Origin: Cyclospora cayetanensis
Taxonomy: Eukaryota > Apicomplexa > Conoidasida > Eucoccidiorida > Eimeriidae
Direction: 5' to 3'
Assembly (NCBI RefSeq): GCF_002999335.1
Contig: NW_020312270.1
Location: 62,001 to 126,000, forward strand
Length of the DNA: 64,000 nt
The notes below the pieces were generated by a model, which searched no databases, was not told the origin of the DNA, and saw only the letters and a program-made list of their open reading frames with translations. Position 1 is the stretch's first letter; every line of letters starts with the position of its first letter. This document shows positions 51,460-62,900 of the stretch, piece by piece. The translations under genes were made by a program, and so were the position numbers.

Positions 51460-52614
51460 TTATACTTTGGTGGCTTGGAGAGTTGCTAGGAGAAGCACCT
51501 CGGGGAACTCGTCTTCTGATATGACGGCGGAAAGCATCGGGTTGCAACCCACAGCACTCAGCATGGCGCACAAAGGATTAGGGCTCGTCGCATTGCTGCT
51601 GTTGCTGCTGCAGCTGCGGTTCGCAGGGATTGTTTCATCGCTGCACTCAGCTGCGGCAATGAGGATGATGTCTGCCAGAAGCCGCGAACGCACACTCGGC
51701 AAGAATGCGGCGGCTGCTGCTCCTGCTGCTGCGGCCTCGAGATCTGAAACTTCTGACTCGAACAGCCCCGCGCCTTCACACCACAGGGGCATGTAGAAGT
51801 GTTGCTGGAGCTCGCGCTCGCGCTGATGCTGCTCTTCGTGCTGCAGCGCTTCCAGCAATGCCTGTCGCTGCTGCTGCCGCTGGCAATACAGGCTCATCGG
51901 CTCTGCCGATTCGGCAGAGTGCTGCTGAGCTAACGCACCAAGACGCCTAGAGAGCTGCTGCACCTGAAGTTGTTGCTCTAGCTCCGCGGCAGCGGCAATG
52001 CGCTGCTGCTGTAGGTTCTCCTGGTCCTGCAGCAGAGGGAAATGAAAGTTTCGTCTTTCCGAAGCGAATGCGCAGAGCAGCTCAGCGATGTGCTGCTGCT
52101 TCTGCGGCTGCTGTAGCGCGCTAGCAACGAGATGCTCAGCGGCGTAACCCTTGCGGCTACCGGGTCGAGCGGCAGCGGCGGCCTTCAGAAGCGAAGAAAA
52201 AGCCTCAAGTGCAGCGAACTGCTGAAGCGGCAGCAGAGGCAGTCTGTGCGTGCTGCAGCAGAGCGGCAGCAAACGAGAACCTAGCATGGTACGCCTTCAC
52301 AAACTGGCAAGCAGCTAGCCAAAGCGCAAATGCAGACCCCCTCGATAACACACAGGGCGCCGAGATACAGCAGCAGCAGCGGCAACTCCAGGAGCAGCAC
52401 TCAATGCGCCAACATATCGCGAGCAGATCGCGTACTGTGGTCTTTGCGACACACTTGAGGAGACGGCCATACCTTGTCTGAAGCTGCATTTGCTCTTGCC
52501 GTAGACACAGTAGGGCCTGTGGGAGGGACGCCGCAAGGGGTGCAGCGAGCAGAAGCTCGAGGTTGCGTGAAAATACGCCATTTCTGTCATTGCTACTGCT
52601 CTCGCCAGCGCCAC

Positions 52615-52645
<31 letters not shown>

Positions 52646-55600
52646 ATCTCCGGTGTTTGCGATGTTTACAGGGAAGACCAAAGCGGCAGGGGCACGAGCG
52701 GCACTGCTGCTCTTGCAGAAAGCAAGCGATTCAACAACGAGTGGGATAACGAGTCCTGGCAGCAAAGCCTGGTGCAGCCACTCCGTCACACTGTAGCGCT
52801 CGTTGCGTTTGGCTTGCGCAGTCGCAGCTCTTCCAGGTGCCTCCTCCCCGTCCACAGCAGCAGCAGGAGCAGCAGCAGCAGCAGCAGATGCGGCAGCTGC
52901 AGCAGGCAGCGCCGCAGCGGCGGTGTGACCGACTGCAGCACGCCGCGCTGCAGCAGCTTCCACAGCGATGCCAAGAAACGCCCCGTAGGAGCAAAGGGAC
53001 AAGCAGAAGAATCCCAAAAGGCAAAGTGCATACTGCTGGTCGGCGTCCAGCTTGCTTTGTGCGTGAACAGTGACACCTGCCGCAACACGAGGCGCTCCCT
53101 GAGCACCTGTGACTGCAGCTGTGGCTGCTGCAATGAGAGAAGGCTGCGGTGTGCGGGCGACCCGAAGCAGAGGCAGCGCTGCCTTGTGCTGCGATTGTGA
53201 ATCGAGGTAAAAGAAGCCAAAGATAGAGAGCAGCAGCTGCAGCAAGAACTGGACACCCCGCAGCACTCGCGTCCTGCAGAAGCCGCAAAAAAGACGCAAG
53301 GCAAGGCACGCATCGCCCGTTGGACGCGCCGCCATCACCACTCAAGCACCGCGAGATTCCCACCGATATCAGCAGGGAAAGGCCTTTTATGGTCTCAGCT
53401 GGCAGCATGCAGCGAAGCATCAGAGACAACAACAGCCCCTCACTCACTCCTCATGATGCTGCAAGACACGCGCCGTTTCCGTGGACGGGGCCGTAGCGTT
53501 GAGGGCAGGCAGCACCTCAGCAGCAGACTCCCAAAGCAACTCGGCTACTCGACAAGCAACGGTCAATACATCCTGCGGCAGCAAACGCTCTCGAAGCAGC
53601 GGCGCATACGCATGCAAACCCACGTACCCAGGCTGACCACGAGGCGCACCCCGAAGGAGTCCATATGAGGGTTCCAGCCTCGTGTTCTTCCTGCAGACTG
53701 CCGCCTTCGCTGATACTGCCCCTGTACCCCTTTGCTCGAATAACTGCCACCTTACGGAAGGAAAGCTATTGCACATCCAGGCAACGAACGAATCCAAACG
53801 ATCATCCGAAGCTCCCCCCCACGCTACAGAGCTGCGAGACCAGAGCACCTCTCCTACCAGCACAGCCTGCAGCAGCAGAAGCAGCAGCAAGCCCTCCGAC
53901 GAGAGCGAGGCAATCAAAAACAGCCGCTGCTCCCCTACTGCAGCCAAGGCTCTGGCATAAGCGGATCTAGAGGGTTGCCACCATGGGCAGCTGCAAGACA
54001 AGGCACCACCCTTCCCCCACGTCCCTATAGGGGGAGCAGCGAAGTGCATGCCAAACAGACAGACGCGTGTTGCACTCCTCCTCACCCGCCGGTCAGGAGA
54101 CAGCTGCTGAGTAATCCGTGCCAAAGACACGTCGAGAGGCCCCCAGTTCCTCAAAGCGCCATACACGTACTGTCTGCATGAAAACAACGAAAACAGCGAA
54201 GACAACAGCAGCAGCACTGGAGGCGGCCTGCAGGGGGCTTGAAGCAAACGCAGCAATGTGCAACGCGAAGCCTTAGCTGCTGCAGCGATTTCGCCAGCGC
54301 GCTTCGCCACGACACCGCTGAACTCGAAGCATCAGCAGCACGCAAAGCGACTCTGCCTTCAGCTGGGCTCGCAACACCTAGCTACCGCCTCATTCACACC
54401 GCTGCCAGCACCAAATAGCAAACACTCCTTCCGGCTTCCCTCCGTACCCCACGATCTCGTCGATGCTTTCGGCACCGATCGCAAAGAGACTGTGTCGCTG
54501 CAAGACAACTGCCTCTCTCCCCGTGTGCTGCTGCAGCTGCAGCTGCCCCATGTCTCGCAGGGTGCAGAGCAAGAGAGCAGCGAACCGCTGAATCTCCGGA
54601 CTAACGCCGCTCGACCTGAGACGTTCCCCCACAAAGATGCCACACACACACAGCTCACGCTCAACGACCTGGTGCGGCTAGCGAGGCCGCTCTTTGCACC
54701 TGCTGCTCTTGACGTGCCCTGCGCATGCCCCCTTCGGTGCCTGTGCAATGCTGCATACCTCCCCCGAGTTCGCAGTGCAACCTATACACCTGTCACACCC
54801 GCCCATCCTCCCCGAACTGCCGCAAAACACCATATATCAGCCTTCTTCCCCCCAATAGCGTATCCGCGTCTGCTGCCTCACCCCAAGGCCCTCCCTCCGT
54901 TGCGAGGCGCCGCGCAGTACACTGTAGCTCCCGTAGTGACCATCTGCAGCAGCTGCTGCAAGAGCAAGCGGGTATGCATCCCTTCCTCTGCTCCTGCCGT
55001 CGCTCCCGCTGCAGCGCCAAGCCCGTCGGCCTCTGCTTCACACAGGCCGGCTATGGGAGACTCCATGTAGGCTGCAATCAGGTGTATTTGCAGTAACCTG
55101 AAAGAATCTTGATGCTCAGAAGCAACGCGCTGCTTGCCGCTGCTGCTGCCAGTCAGAGCGTCCGACAGAACCGGCAGACGCTGCGCCAGAAAGTTCACAG
55201 CAAGACAACGGCAGCTGCTCAACCAACGCAGCTGCTTCCGCCACGCACACCCACAGCACCGAGCATCAGCTGCGCTGCCACACAGTACCTGAAGCAGGTG
55301 GGAGAAGAGGATCGCCACGGCCTTGTCGAAAGCAACAGGTTCGGGGAGACCTCCCTGCGCTGCTGAGAGGCTGGCATCTCCCACATCGTGCAGCAACAGC
55401 CCTTCAGCTTGGCCCCCCACTGCTTTGATAACAGCGCAAGCAAAGCCAGGCAGCAGCGACAGCACTGTCTCGCCAAACGCGTCTGTAGCGCCTTGCTGCA
55501 GCTGCCGTTGGTGCGATCGCTGTAGCGTATCACACCGCTTTTCCGATGATAGAAGGCAAGGGGCAGCATGAGGCGCAGCCGCAGTCGCTGCAGCTTCTGC

Positions 55601-57961
55601 TGCCGCCGAAGCCGCAGAAACAGCAGCAACTTCGCCGCTAAAAAGGCTGCGCGGCTGTTGCTTCCGTATCACGCCTACGAGGCACCGCAGCAGCTCCTCC
55701 TGCGCAAACCAACGCAGTCCAGCGAAGCCAGCCATGTAGCACTTCCAGTGCACCCGTGGCGGCATGGGGAAGAGCAGTAGAGGCCCCTAGCAGCAGCGGC
55801 AGCACTGCGAACAGCAGTGGCAGCTCCTCACATGGATAGAATGGCAAAGGGAAAATACTGCGTCACTCCATTGCTCAACGACAGCAAATAAAGCCTCGAC
55901 GTCTGCCGCGATGTAGCCGTAGACGCCGGCTTCCTCTTGACTCATGCAGTAATGACTCTCGCAATGACCAAATCTGCTAGTGGTGTTGTCGATGGCGGAG
56001 TTACTGCCGCCGCTGCCGGGAACCTTGTTCGCGCTGCCTCGCAACGTGCTCCTGATGCTTCGCAGAATTTGGCTGCAGGTATACTGCAGCAGAGCCCGCT
56101 GCGGCTTCCCCTCACCTTGTCTTCCAAGAGTTGATGCTTCAGTGCTGGCCAAAAGGCTGCTGCTGCTGTCGAAATTGCTGCTGCTGTCGAAATTGCTGCT
56201 GCTGTCGGTGCCCTGCACGTCGTATCCCATTGCTGTCTCGAGACACGCATGCGCACCTCCTCGCTTCCTGTTCTCGCTGGAGCCGATGTTTTCTTGTAAC
56301 AAGTCTTTCAGTGTTAGGCCGCATGGCCATAAGGCGCTCTAGAAAAAAAGCAGCACCGACAAACAGAGCAGCAGCAGCAGCGAAGTCTCACCACCCCTAC
56401 ACGACGCCTGCCAGCGCCAGCGGCCCTCTTTCCGATGGCAAGAACGCAAAAAAGCAGCAAGGCAGCTAACCCTAAGAACCGAAGAGGCATTAGAAAAGAA
56501 TTCAATGTCTTGCGCATCACAAAGACCATCGCCTCCAGGCAGGGAAAAGCCCTCGGTGCCGTGTGCATCGAGCCAAGGTTCGGCCCCTGAAGAGACAGTT
56601 CACAAGCGACAAAAGGCACCGTTTCAAGACTGCAGCAAGCAAGCACGCGTCAAACAACTATAAGCACAGGCAAGCGGCAGCCACCTGCCCGCGGCAACGG
56701 CAGATTCGGCAGCAGTCGAGAGGCGCAGGCAGCTTACCCCGCAAAACTTGCACAAGCCAAGAGGCCCCCTTCGCTGCTGCAAGCGCCTCAGCTTTCCGCA
56801 GCTCCCCCCCTCGCAGACGCCTCCAAATCGAGGCATACAGGCAACTCGCTGCCTTTCTGTCCGCCGCTGAAATCGAGACGTCCACAAGACCTGCAGCACA
56901 GGCATGACTCTCTGCTGGAGCTGCAGCTAGCAGCAGCTGCTGTTGTATCTGCCGCGCCTGCTGCCCAGGGAGGCCATATGGCCAATCCATGTGATAAAAT
57001 CCTTGCTCCCCCCTGATGGCTGCATGCAGCAGCACAACATCCGCACACAAATAAGGCATTACACAGCTTCCTGCGGCAGCTGTCCTCCGCTCGTGCTGCC
57101 TCTGCACAGCCAAGCAGGGGACCTCACGGCTTCCTTCTGCGGAAGGGAGAAGGAGAAGGAGAGGGAGCTCGACGCTGATGCCAACGCACTGAGCTGCTGC
57201 TGCAGATCGGCAGCACTCCCTGAGAAATCGCCCCTGCCCAGAGCAGCAGCGTCCTGCAGATGCTCCTGCTGGTGCTGCTGTTGCAGCCATAGCCTGACCG
57301 CGAGCAGACACCGCACCGAGCGGTAGCGAGCGAAGGCTGCCAGGAATGCCTTAGCGACATGCATACACACAGCAGCGAGGAAACGGAAGATGCTGACGCT
57401 GGGCTGGTGTTGCTACAATTCCGCCTTCTGCAGCCAATGTGCTCGTGTTCGCAAGCAACACACACACGCCGACGCAAATGCAAAACGCTCAGTCACCTGG
57501 CCTTCTGAAATAAGCCCTGTCGCATACAGATCTTCACAAAGGCCTTCAGAGGTAGCTGCGCAGACAGCTCCTGTCAGTGCTGCTGAGGGAAGGCTTTGCG
57601 TAATTTGCTGCTGCACTTTGTACCCAAGTGCATCAACCTGCAAGAGGAGCTTCAGCAACAGTAGGGTGCTTTGCATGTGCTGCCGCAGAAGCTGCTGCTG
57701 CGCGCTGCTGCAGCAACAACCGAGCACCTGCCTTTGCTGCTGGTGTTGCTGGTGCTGGTGCTGCTTCGTTTGCGGATTGCCGTTGCAGCAGGCGCAAGAG
57801 GACTGGAATTCCTTCAGGCAACGCTGCACAGGCTGTAGCAGAGAGATCAGGATGTCACGGGAGGCTCCTGCTGTGGCAGCAGCAGCAGCGGCAGCACAGG
57901 CCGTTGCCGCATCGCCTGTTGCGGTTGTTTCTGCTGGTGTCGCAGCCGGGAGTCCTTGCAT
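51460..57961 (-). CDS. Nup84/Nup107-like nucleoporin rich in homopolymer runs
   Basis: Exons chained by phase: 57961-57497, 57349-57190, 57136-56738, 56586-56392, 56304-55832, 55699-54941, 54677-54448, 54173-53448, 53273-52473, 52252-51460; about 1666 residues. Nup107 (yeast Nup84) is the long helical stalk of the nuclear-pore Y complex. Landmarks in family order: a repeat unit LRGGELRKAEALAAAKGASWLVQVLRG (like the IRAG-x-EEA...C...WRAA helix pair), WRWQASCR, AGVYGYIAADVEALFAVVEQWSDAVF (like YERAIYGYLSGN...WED), then SPEIQRFAALLLCTLRDMGQL (like the HLVLFLR helix), and a C-terminal half of helices with LLEALQHEEQ. Homopolymers: Ala near 52880-52960 and 57870, Gln near 57740 and 51960, Ser near 52620. 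The join between the fourth and fifth exons is ambiguous (alternative 56338 acceptor). The first exon and start are weak. The last third could belong to a second gene. Identity is from motif order only. Confidence 0.6.
52610..52640. repeat. CTG/CAG trinucleotide run (poly-Ser on minus strand)
   Basis: An almost pure CTG repeat on the plus strand inside an exon of the Nup107-like gene; on the minus strand it encodes a Ser run. Other CAG/GCA runs lie at 52856-52960, 56360-56385, 57706-57770 and 57875-57900. Seen directly; such CAG-coded runs are characteristic of Eimeria-group genomes. Confidence 0.85.
56157..56207. repeat. 18-bp coding tandem repeat
   Basis: About 2.8 copies of an 18-bp unit that encodes a repeated Asn-Phe-Asp-Ser-Ser-Ser hexapeptide on the minus strand within the Nup107-like gene. 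Perfect apart from the last partial copy. Confidence 0.85.
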
Positions 57962-59956
57962 CTTTCTGATGCAGAGGCAGCAAGAGTTACTCCTGCAGAT
58001 GGCAGCGCTGGCGTTGTTGCAGCAGCAGCTGCTGCTGCTGCACACGAGGTTTCCTCGCTTCAGACGTTGCAGAGAGCGAAGCGTCCGTAAGATCCCTTGA
58101 CGTTAAGTGAATAGCCAAGCCGCGGTTTGCGCGGGCTTCTCATGTCAGAGCATGCTGTTCGGAGAGGCGAGAAGCATGCGCGTCCTCTTTTTGACAAAGT
58201 GAGCATTTAAAAGCGAAACGCTATGCGCAGAGAAACGTCAACGCAGCACAGCGAAGCCAGTTCAGGAAGCGGGCTGTCTTGGCATCCCCACGAAAGCCGC
58301 TGCTTCAAAGAAGCCGGTCTTGGTCTGAATGTATGGAATGCGTTTAGAGGGTAGAGGGTCTTGAGAGGTCTTTACGGGGTAGACAGTTGCGGAGGGCTTG
58401 GCTGCATGCGGCGGGCCGGCCCTTAGATACTCCGAACCCAGCTAAGAAAGCTGCAACGCAAGCTGAAAATACTACAAAAGAAGCGTATTAAAGTGGAATT
58501 TCGCAGAATATGCTTACTGGGTAGGGTGGTTTTCTGGCATGCCGTGTAGGACGCCCCCTTCAACGCCAACATCTAGGCAGCCACACCGTGCCGTTGGAGG
58601 TTCAGCCTCTGCCGCGCGGAACTCTCGAGTTAGACTTCACAATAGATACTTTGGGGAGGTTGGGGGCGTGGGGATGTGAGTTCAGGCGGGCAGATTAAAA
58701 AGGTGCTGTGTATTTGCCTCGGCGGCAGATTTCATGTTCTGTGCATTAAGAAAGCTAGGAATGTGGGTCGGCAAATGCTTAAAACTGTAGCTAGCTCTCT
58801 CATCGCTGCCTGCACGTTTTACCAGGATTTCCAGTACACCAATACGCCCAAAGCACTCTAAGACACCTGTGTCTGCTCTGACGTCAGCCGGCTTAAGGCC
58901 GCCTTAACAGACGCCGAGTCAGTGCTGCTCATAGCGTCTTCAGAAAGCGCCTGTGGAGCTTAAAGAAAGCCGGACGTTGAAAGGGGGGTCGCTCTGCTGT
59001 TCTCCAGTCATGCCTAGTCCTCTCTGTTCCCGGCCTTGTACAGAGACAACTTCAAAATATCATCCTGTGTCTTTGCTGCCAGTTCCACCCTGGCGCCTTG
59101 TCCCCCATGAAGCCTCTACCTGTATGAGCTATATATGCACATACCGTGCGGCGTTTCTACGTCTCTGTTCTGTTCCTGCGTCTCTGCTGTCCTCCATGCC
59201 TTTCAGTGTAACGCGATCACCTGTCACCCTGTGCTATCTGACTGTATGACACCCCCCAAGAGGCTTTTGCTAACCCCCGTGCCTTCCGACCTCTTCTGCC
59301 CCCCCACCCCTAGCGCCCTCTTAGGGGCAAGCGGACGTTCAGCAGGCCTATAGGCCAGAACACACGGGTTGTTTCTGCTCTGTGCAGCTCGCAGTATCCG
59401 AGTTTGTCCACGACCTCTAGTCAAAACAGACCACACATGCGGGAGCACTGTAGCATCGATTCCCCTTGAGGCGCGCTTGCCTGCATTCCACACCCCCTTC
59501 GTTAAATACGAGCAGCTAAAAGCTCAGGCGTCGCGTCCCGAAGCGCTCTTTCTAGACCCGCATCCGGAGTAAATTGTGTTGCTCCGGCAGCGGGAACACC
59601 AGGAGCTGCACCACGTTCCGTTTCAGCAACGAGGAGAACTTCCTCCGTCTTTTCTCCTATGAACCCCAATAAATGGTCCGTCTCTCAGGTTTCCCCTAAG
59701 TACTTCTGTGGTAGAGTGTATGCAAACTAAGCATTGAATTCCTTACCACTTTAAGAGACCTGAATACCTCTGCTTAAGGACAAAACACACGGCTTTGCCA
59801 CCCATCATGCATGGACCTATTCAGAACCCCACTTAGTGCCTGTCTTAGCGTCTTTCTGAACTTTGCTTCTGAAAAGGATTTGGTACATGGTTCTGTAGGT
59901 ATCAATGAAGGTAAACAGACGTCGCCAAGAACGGCGCAGGTTTCTTCCTTAGGCCG
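57962..59956. other. Intergenic, no gene recognised
   Basis: About 2 kb between the putative start of the nucleoporin gene and the stop of the Der-type gene, both on the minus strand. An ORF continues open on the minus strand to 58045 but is Cys/Ser-only and not convincing. Plus-strand frames at 58953-59353 are Pro/Leu-rich and have no family resemblance. It presumably holds the nucleoporin promoter. Confidence 0.4.
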
Positions 59957-62900
59957 TCAGGGCGGCCTGCTGTGCGTTCTCCGCTGTCTCAGGAACTGTT
60001 GCATGGTACGCAGGCGCTTGTCCCGAAAGATCCACCTGAACGGCAAGCCATCGGAGAAATTTCTCTGCCCTGAGCGCTTGGCTTTTACAGTGGCTGTTGC
60101 TTTGAAGTATGGCTACCCTGCAATATTTTGTGCCCGAGCGAAGGAGCTTGCGCTTCCAAATTGGAATGGTGAGCTAGAATCTAGGAATATCAAGCAACGC
60201 TCAAACAGTTAGGACCTCCTTTGTTGCTACTGCTGCCCCTCCTGCTGCAGCACACTCAGCTAGAGGGGTCGTGAGAAAGGCCTTACCGGATCGGCGTTCC
60301 TGTCATCTTGAAGGCACTACGGACTGCAAAGTCTAGGTAACGCCTGTACGCCTCCGGAAAAAATTCTCCCTTGTTGCAGAAAACAACCATTGTGGGCACC
60401 TCAGACGCAACCTGCGTAGCGGATACACAGGGACACGGCACTCTTCCCTTATTCTCCTTTCGACTGAGTCCGACCACTGAAGGAGTGTACCAGCACGCTG
60501 CCTCCGGGAAGAATTACATCACCCTGTATCCGACATACATAAAACACACTATAGCCTGCAATTTCAAATACCCTCAAAAAAATTAAATGCGCTTTTAAGG
60601 GTCAATAGCTGTCCCAGTTTCGTTTTTTCCTCATTCCTCTCTCGCCGTGTCTTTCATCCGTTCGCTCATTCGTACTGTGGATACGTCCATTTATATATGT
60701 ATAGAGGGAGAAAGAGATATTCTTGAGGTGCTTCCCCCAGAAAGAGCACGTCATGCCGCGTAGAGTCCCTATCAAGCTTACCTGCTGAGCCAAATAAATC
60801 TTTCCTCTTTTGCCGTCCTTGGTCAACGGAGGAGGAAAGACTGCCACAGCGTCCCGCACTACAAAGTTTAAGAGCGCCGTCGTCAACCGTCGCTTGTGCT
60901 GTATCAGAATAAACACGCAGATGTCCACAAGGCCTTTTCCCATATCTCTGGTGGCTGGCAAAGCACGGCAAGGGAGGGAGAAGCAAGAGTATGCACTACT
61001 CCCCATGCATCGACCACGAAAGAGGCTGCAGAAGCTCACTTAGGGCAGCACGCATCGGCAGTCGGGGTAGCCACAAGAAACCCAACACACATGCCAAACA
61101 ACGCATGTGCAGCTTTACCTGCTGGGCTGCGGCGTCCACTGCCGACCATATCTTTGCTACTCCGCTGCCGGTTTCTGCCGAGACAAAAAGAACCTCGGCC
61201 CAGTGTACGGGGAACAAGACTCTGCGCACGTAGTCTACTGCCTAGTAGAAAAGAAGAGCGCAGACTCCACGCATACATAAGCATAGGCAGAAAGACACTG
61301 CACACGGACCAGCATGCCGTAGCGACAGCAGCCCCCTCCACGGAAAGCTAAGGGTGCCAACCCACACCAAGAGGGACAGACAGACACGCCCCCACACATA
61401 CACACACAGGGGCGGCGGCAAGCAAGGGATGAGTGCCTGATGGTCTGCAAGATTATTGCTGGAAAAGGCTTATAGAGGGACAGTGACGGAAGCCGAGGCT
61501 GCTCCCACCGCTGAGGGAAGGAGAGTGTGGGAGGGGGGAGGGAGGGAAGGGAGGGCAAGGAACGGAGTTGATGAGTGCGAACGTTCTATGTGCGCTGCAC
61601 CTCATTCTGCTTGAAGGCCTCCGTCTGGAGGGCTACATCCCATTTGTTAAGGACAACAACTACTGCTCGACCAAGTGCCTCCAACATCTTCGCCAAATTC
61701 ACATCCTGGTGCGTCAATCCAACCGAGGCGTCAATCACTAGCAGGCAAACATCTGCCCTTAGCGCCGCCTGCGGCAAGCAGCGACGAAACGGGAGCCGTG
61801 CGCGCTAGTCATTGAAATTAACGATGCGACAACCCCCCGCGCATGACACGCGAGAACAAGTAAGCAGCAGAGTTGACACTGGAGGCGCCAGGCACCCACA
61901 GTTTTAGCGCGAGCAGCCATCTGCAAGTCGCCCGAAGAATTCCTGCGAATCATGCTGGCCCTTCGGATCCCGGCAGTGTCTACCAGGCAGTAGAGCTGCT
62001 CTCCTGAGGCAAAAGACCAGAATGTACACGCTATCGGATGCGGGTGTTGCCTGGCGTATACCCGGAGAAAAGCATAGGAACGCGTATTCGTCAGACGGTG
62101 CGTGGTTAAAGGGTGCGCGTCCCCCTACTTTCAGATTTGCAAAGACTACACGCCTTTATTCCGTTTATGGCTGCTTTTAGGCAGCACGCCAAAGCCATGC
62201 CGCTTAAGTGCTTGCAGTGCAGTGCAAGACACTACAGAAACCCAAACAGCCCCGCTGCTCTGGGATCAGTGGCCGAGAAGCATTCCTGCAGGAGTTGCCT
62301 CTGCCTCGAGGCTCGCCGAAAGACGCACCTCGCATGACGAACTCGTCGACTGCGTCCCTCGTGGTCCCCGGCAGGGGACTGACAACACTTCGCTGGCAAT
62401 CCAAAAGGCGGTTGAGCAGCCGCGATTTACCTGCGTTAGGCCTGTGCGCATTCAGGCAGCTTCCTCATGACACACAACACGGCCTGTATTCCGAAGCCCC
62501 CTAAAGAGGAACTACGCAGCGAGCATTCGAGGGCAGGCCTACCTGCCCACCAGAGCCACCGTTACGTGCTCCCTAAGCCCCTCCATCGAGGACTTTGTTG
62601 TGCGGAGGGAGGGGCGACTCGATGGCTTCCCCAGCTTCGCCATCAGGTCCATACATCTGAACAGAAGGCACACGCGAACCTGGGATCGTTCATGGGTGCC
62701 GGACACACACATGCGCTTGCCGTGCTCCTTTCCAAGGCCGAAGCGCGCGCGAGAGAGCTTCACCACTTCAAATACCAGTAGCCACCAAGCGTCTGAGAAC
62801 TGAGACTTTGATACTGCGCACTTGTCGAGAAGCTCGCCGACACCCGTCCCAGTAGCCGCGCTGCACGCCAGGGGTTCTCCAAGACCAAGTCGCCAAAAGA

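Noticed and set aside
52731..53447. Cys-rich minus-strand frame of 238 codons
   Set aside because: A shadow of the CAG-rich exon 53273-52473 in another frame: CAG repeats read in another frame give Cys/Ser/Ala runs.
53444..54310. Leucine-rich N-terminal part of the minus-strand frame (54310-54174) as signal or membrane protein
   Set aside because: That part is upstream of a good acceptor at 54174 and is better read as intron; the hydrophobic Leu run there comes from CTG-type repeats and pyrimidine tracts.
54258..55070. Plus-strand open frame of 270 codons
   Set aside because: It lies antisense to phase-linked exons of the Nup107-like gene; the GC- and CAG-rich composition keeps several frames open at once.
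59811..60212. Plus-strand ORF of 133 codons
   Set aside because: It overlaps the last Der exon (60035-59957) on the opposite strand, whose phase and GTPIR-x-x-F-R ending are convincing.
61377..61412. CA-rich stretch (cacgccccc acacatacacacac)
   Set aside because: Considered as a microsatellite or Z-DNA element; it is short, imperfect and intronic in the Der gene, so not listed as a feature.
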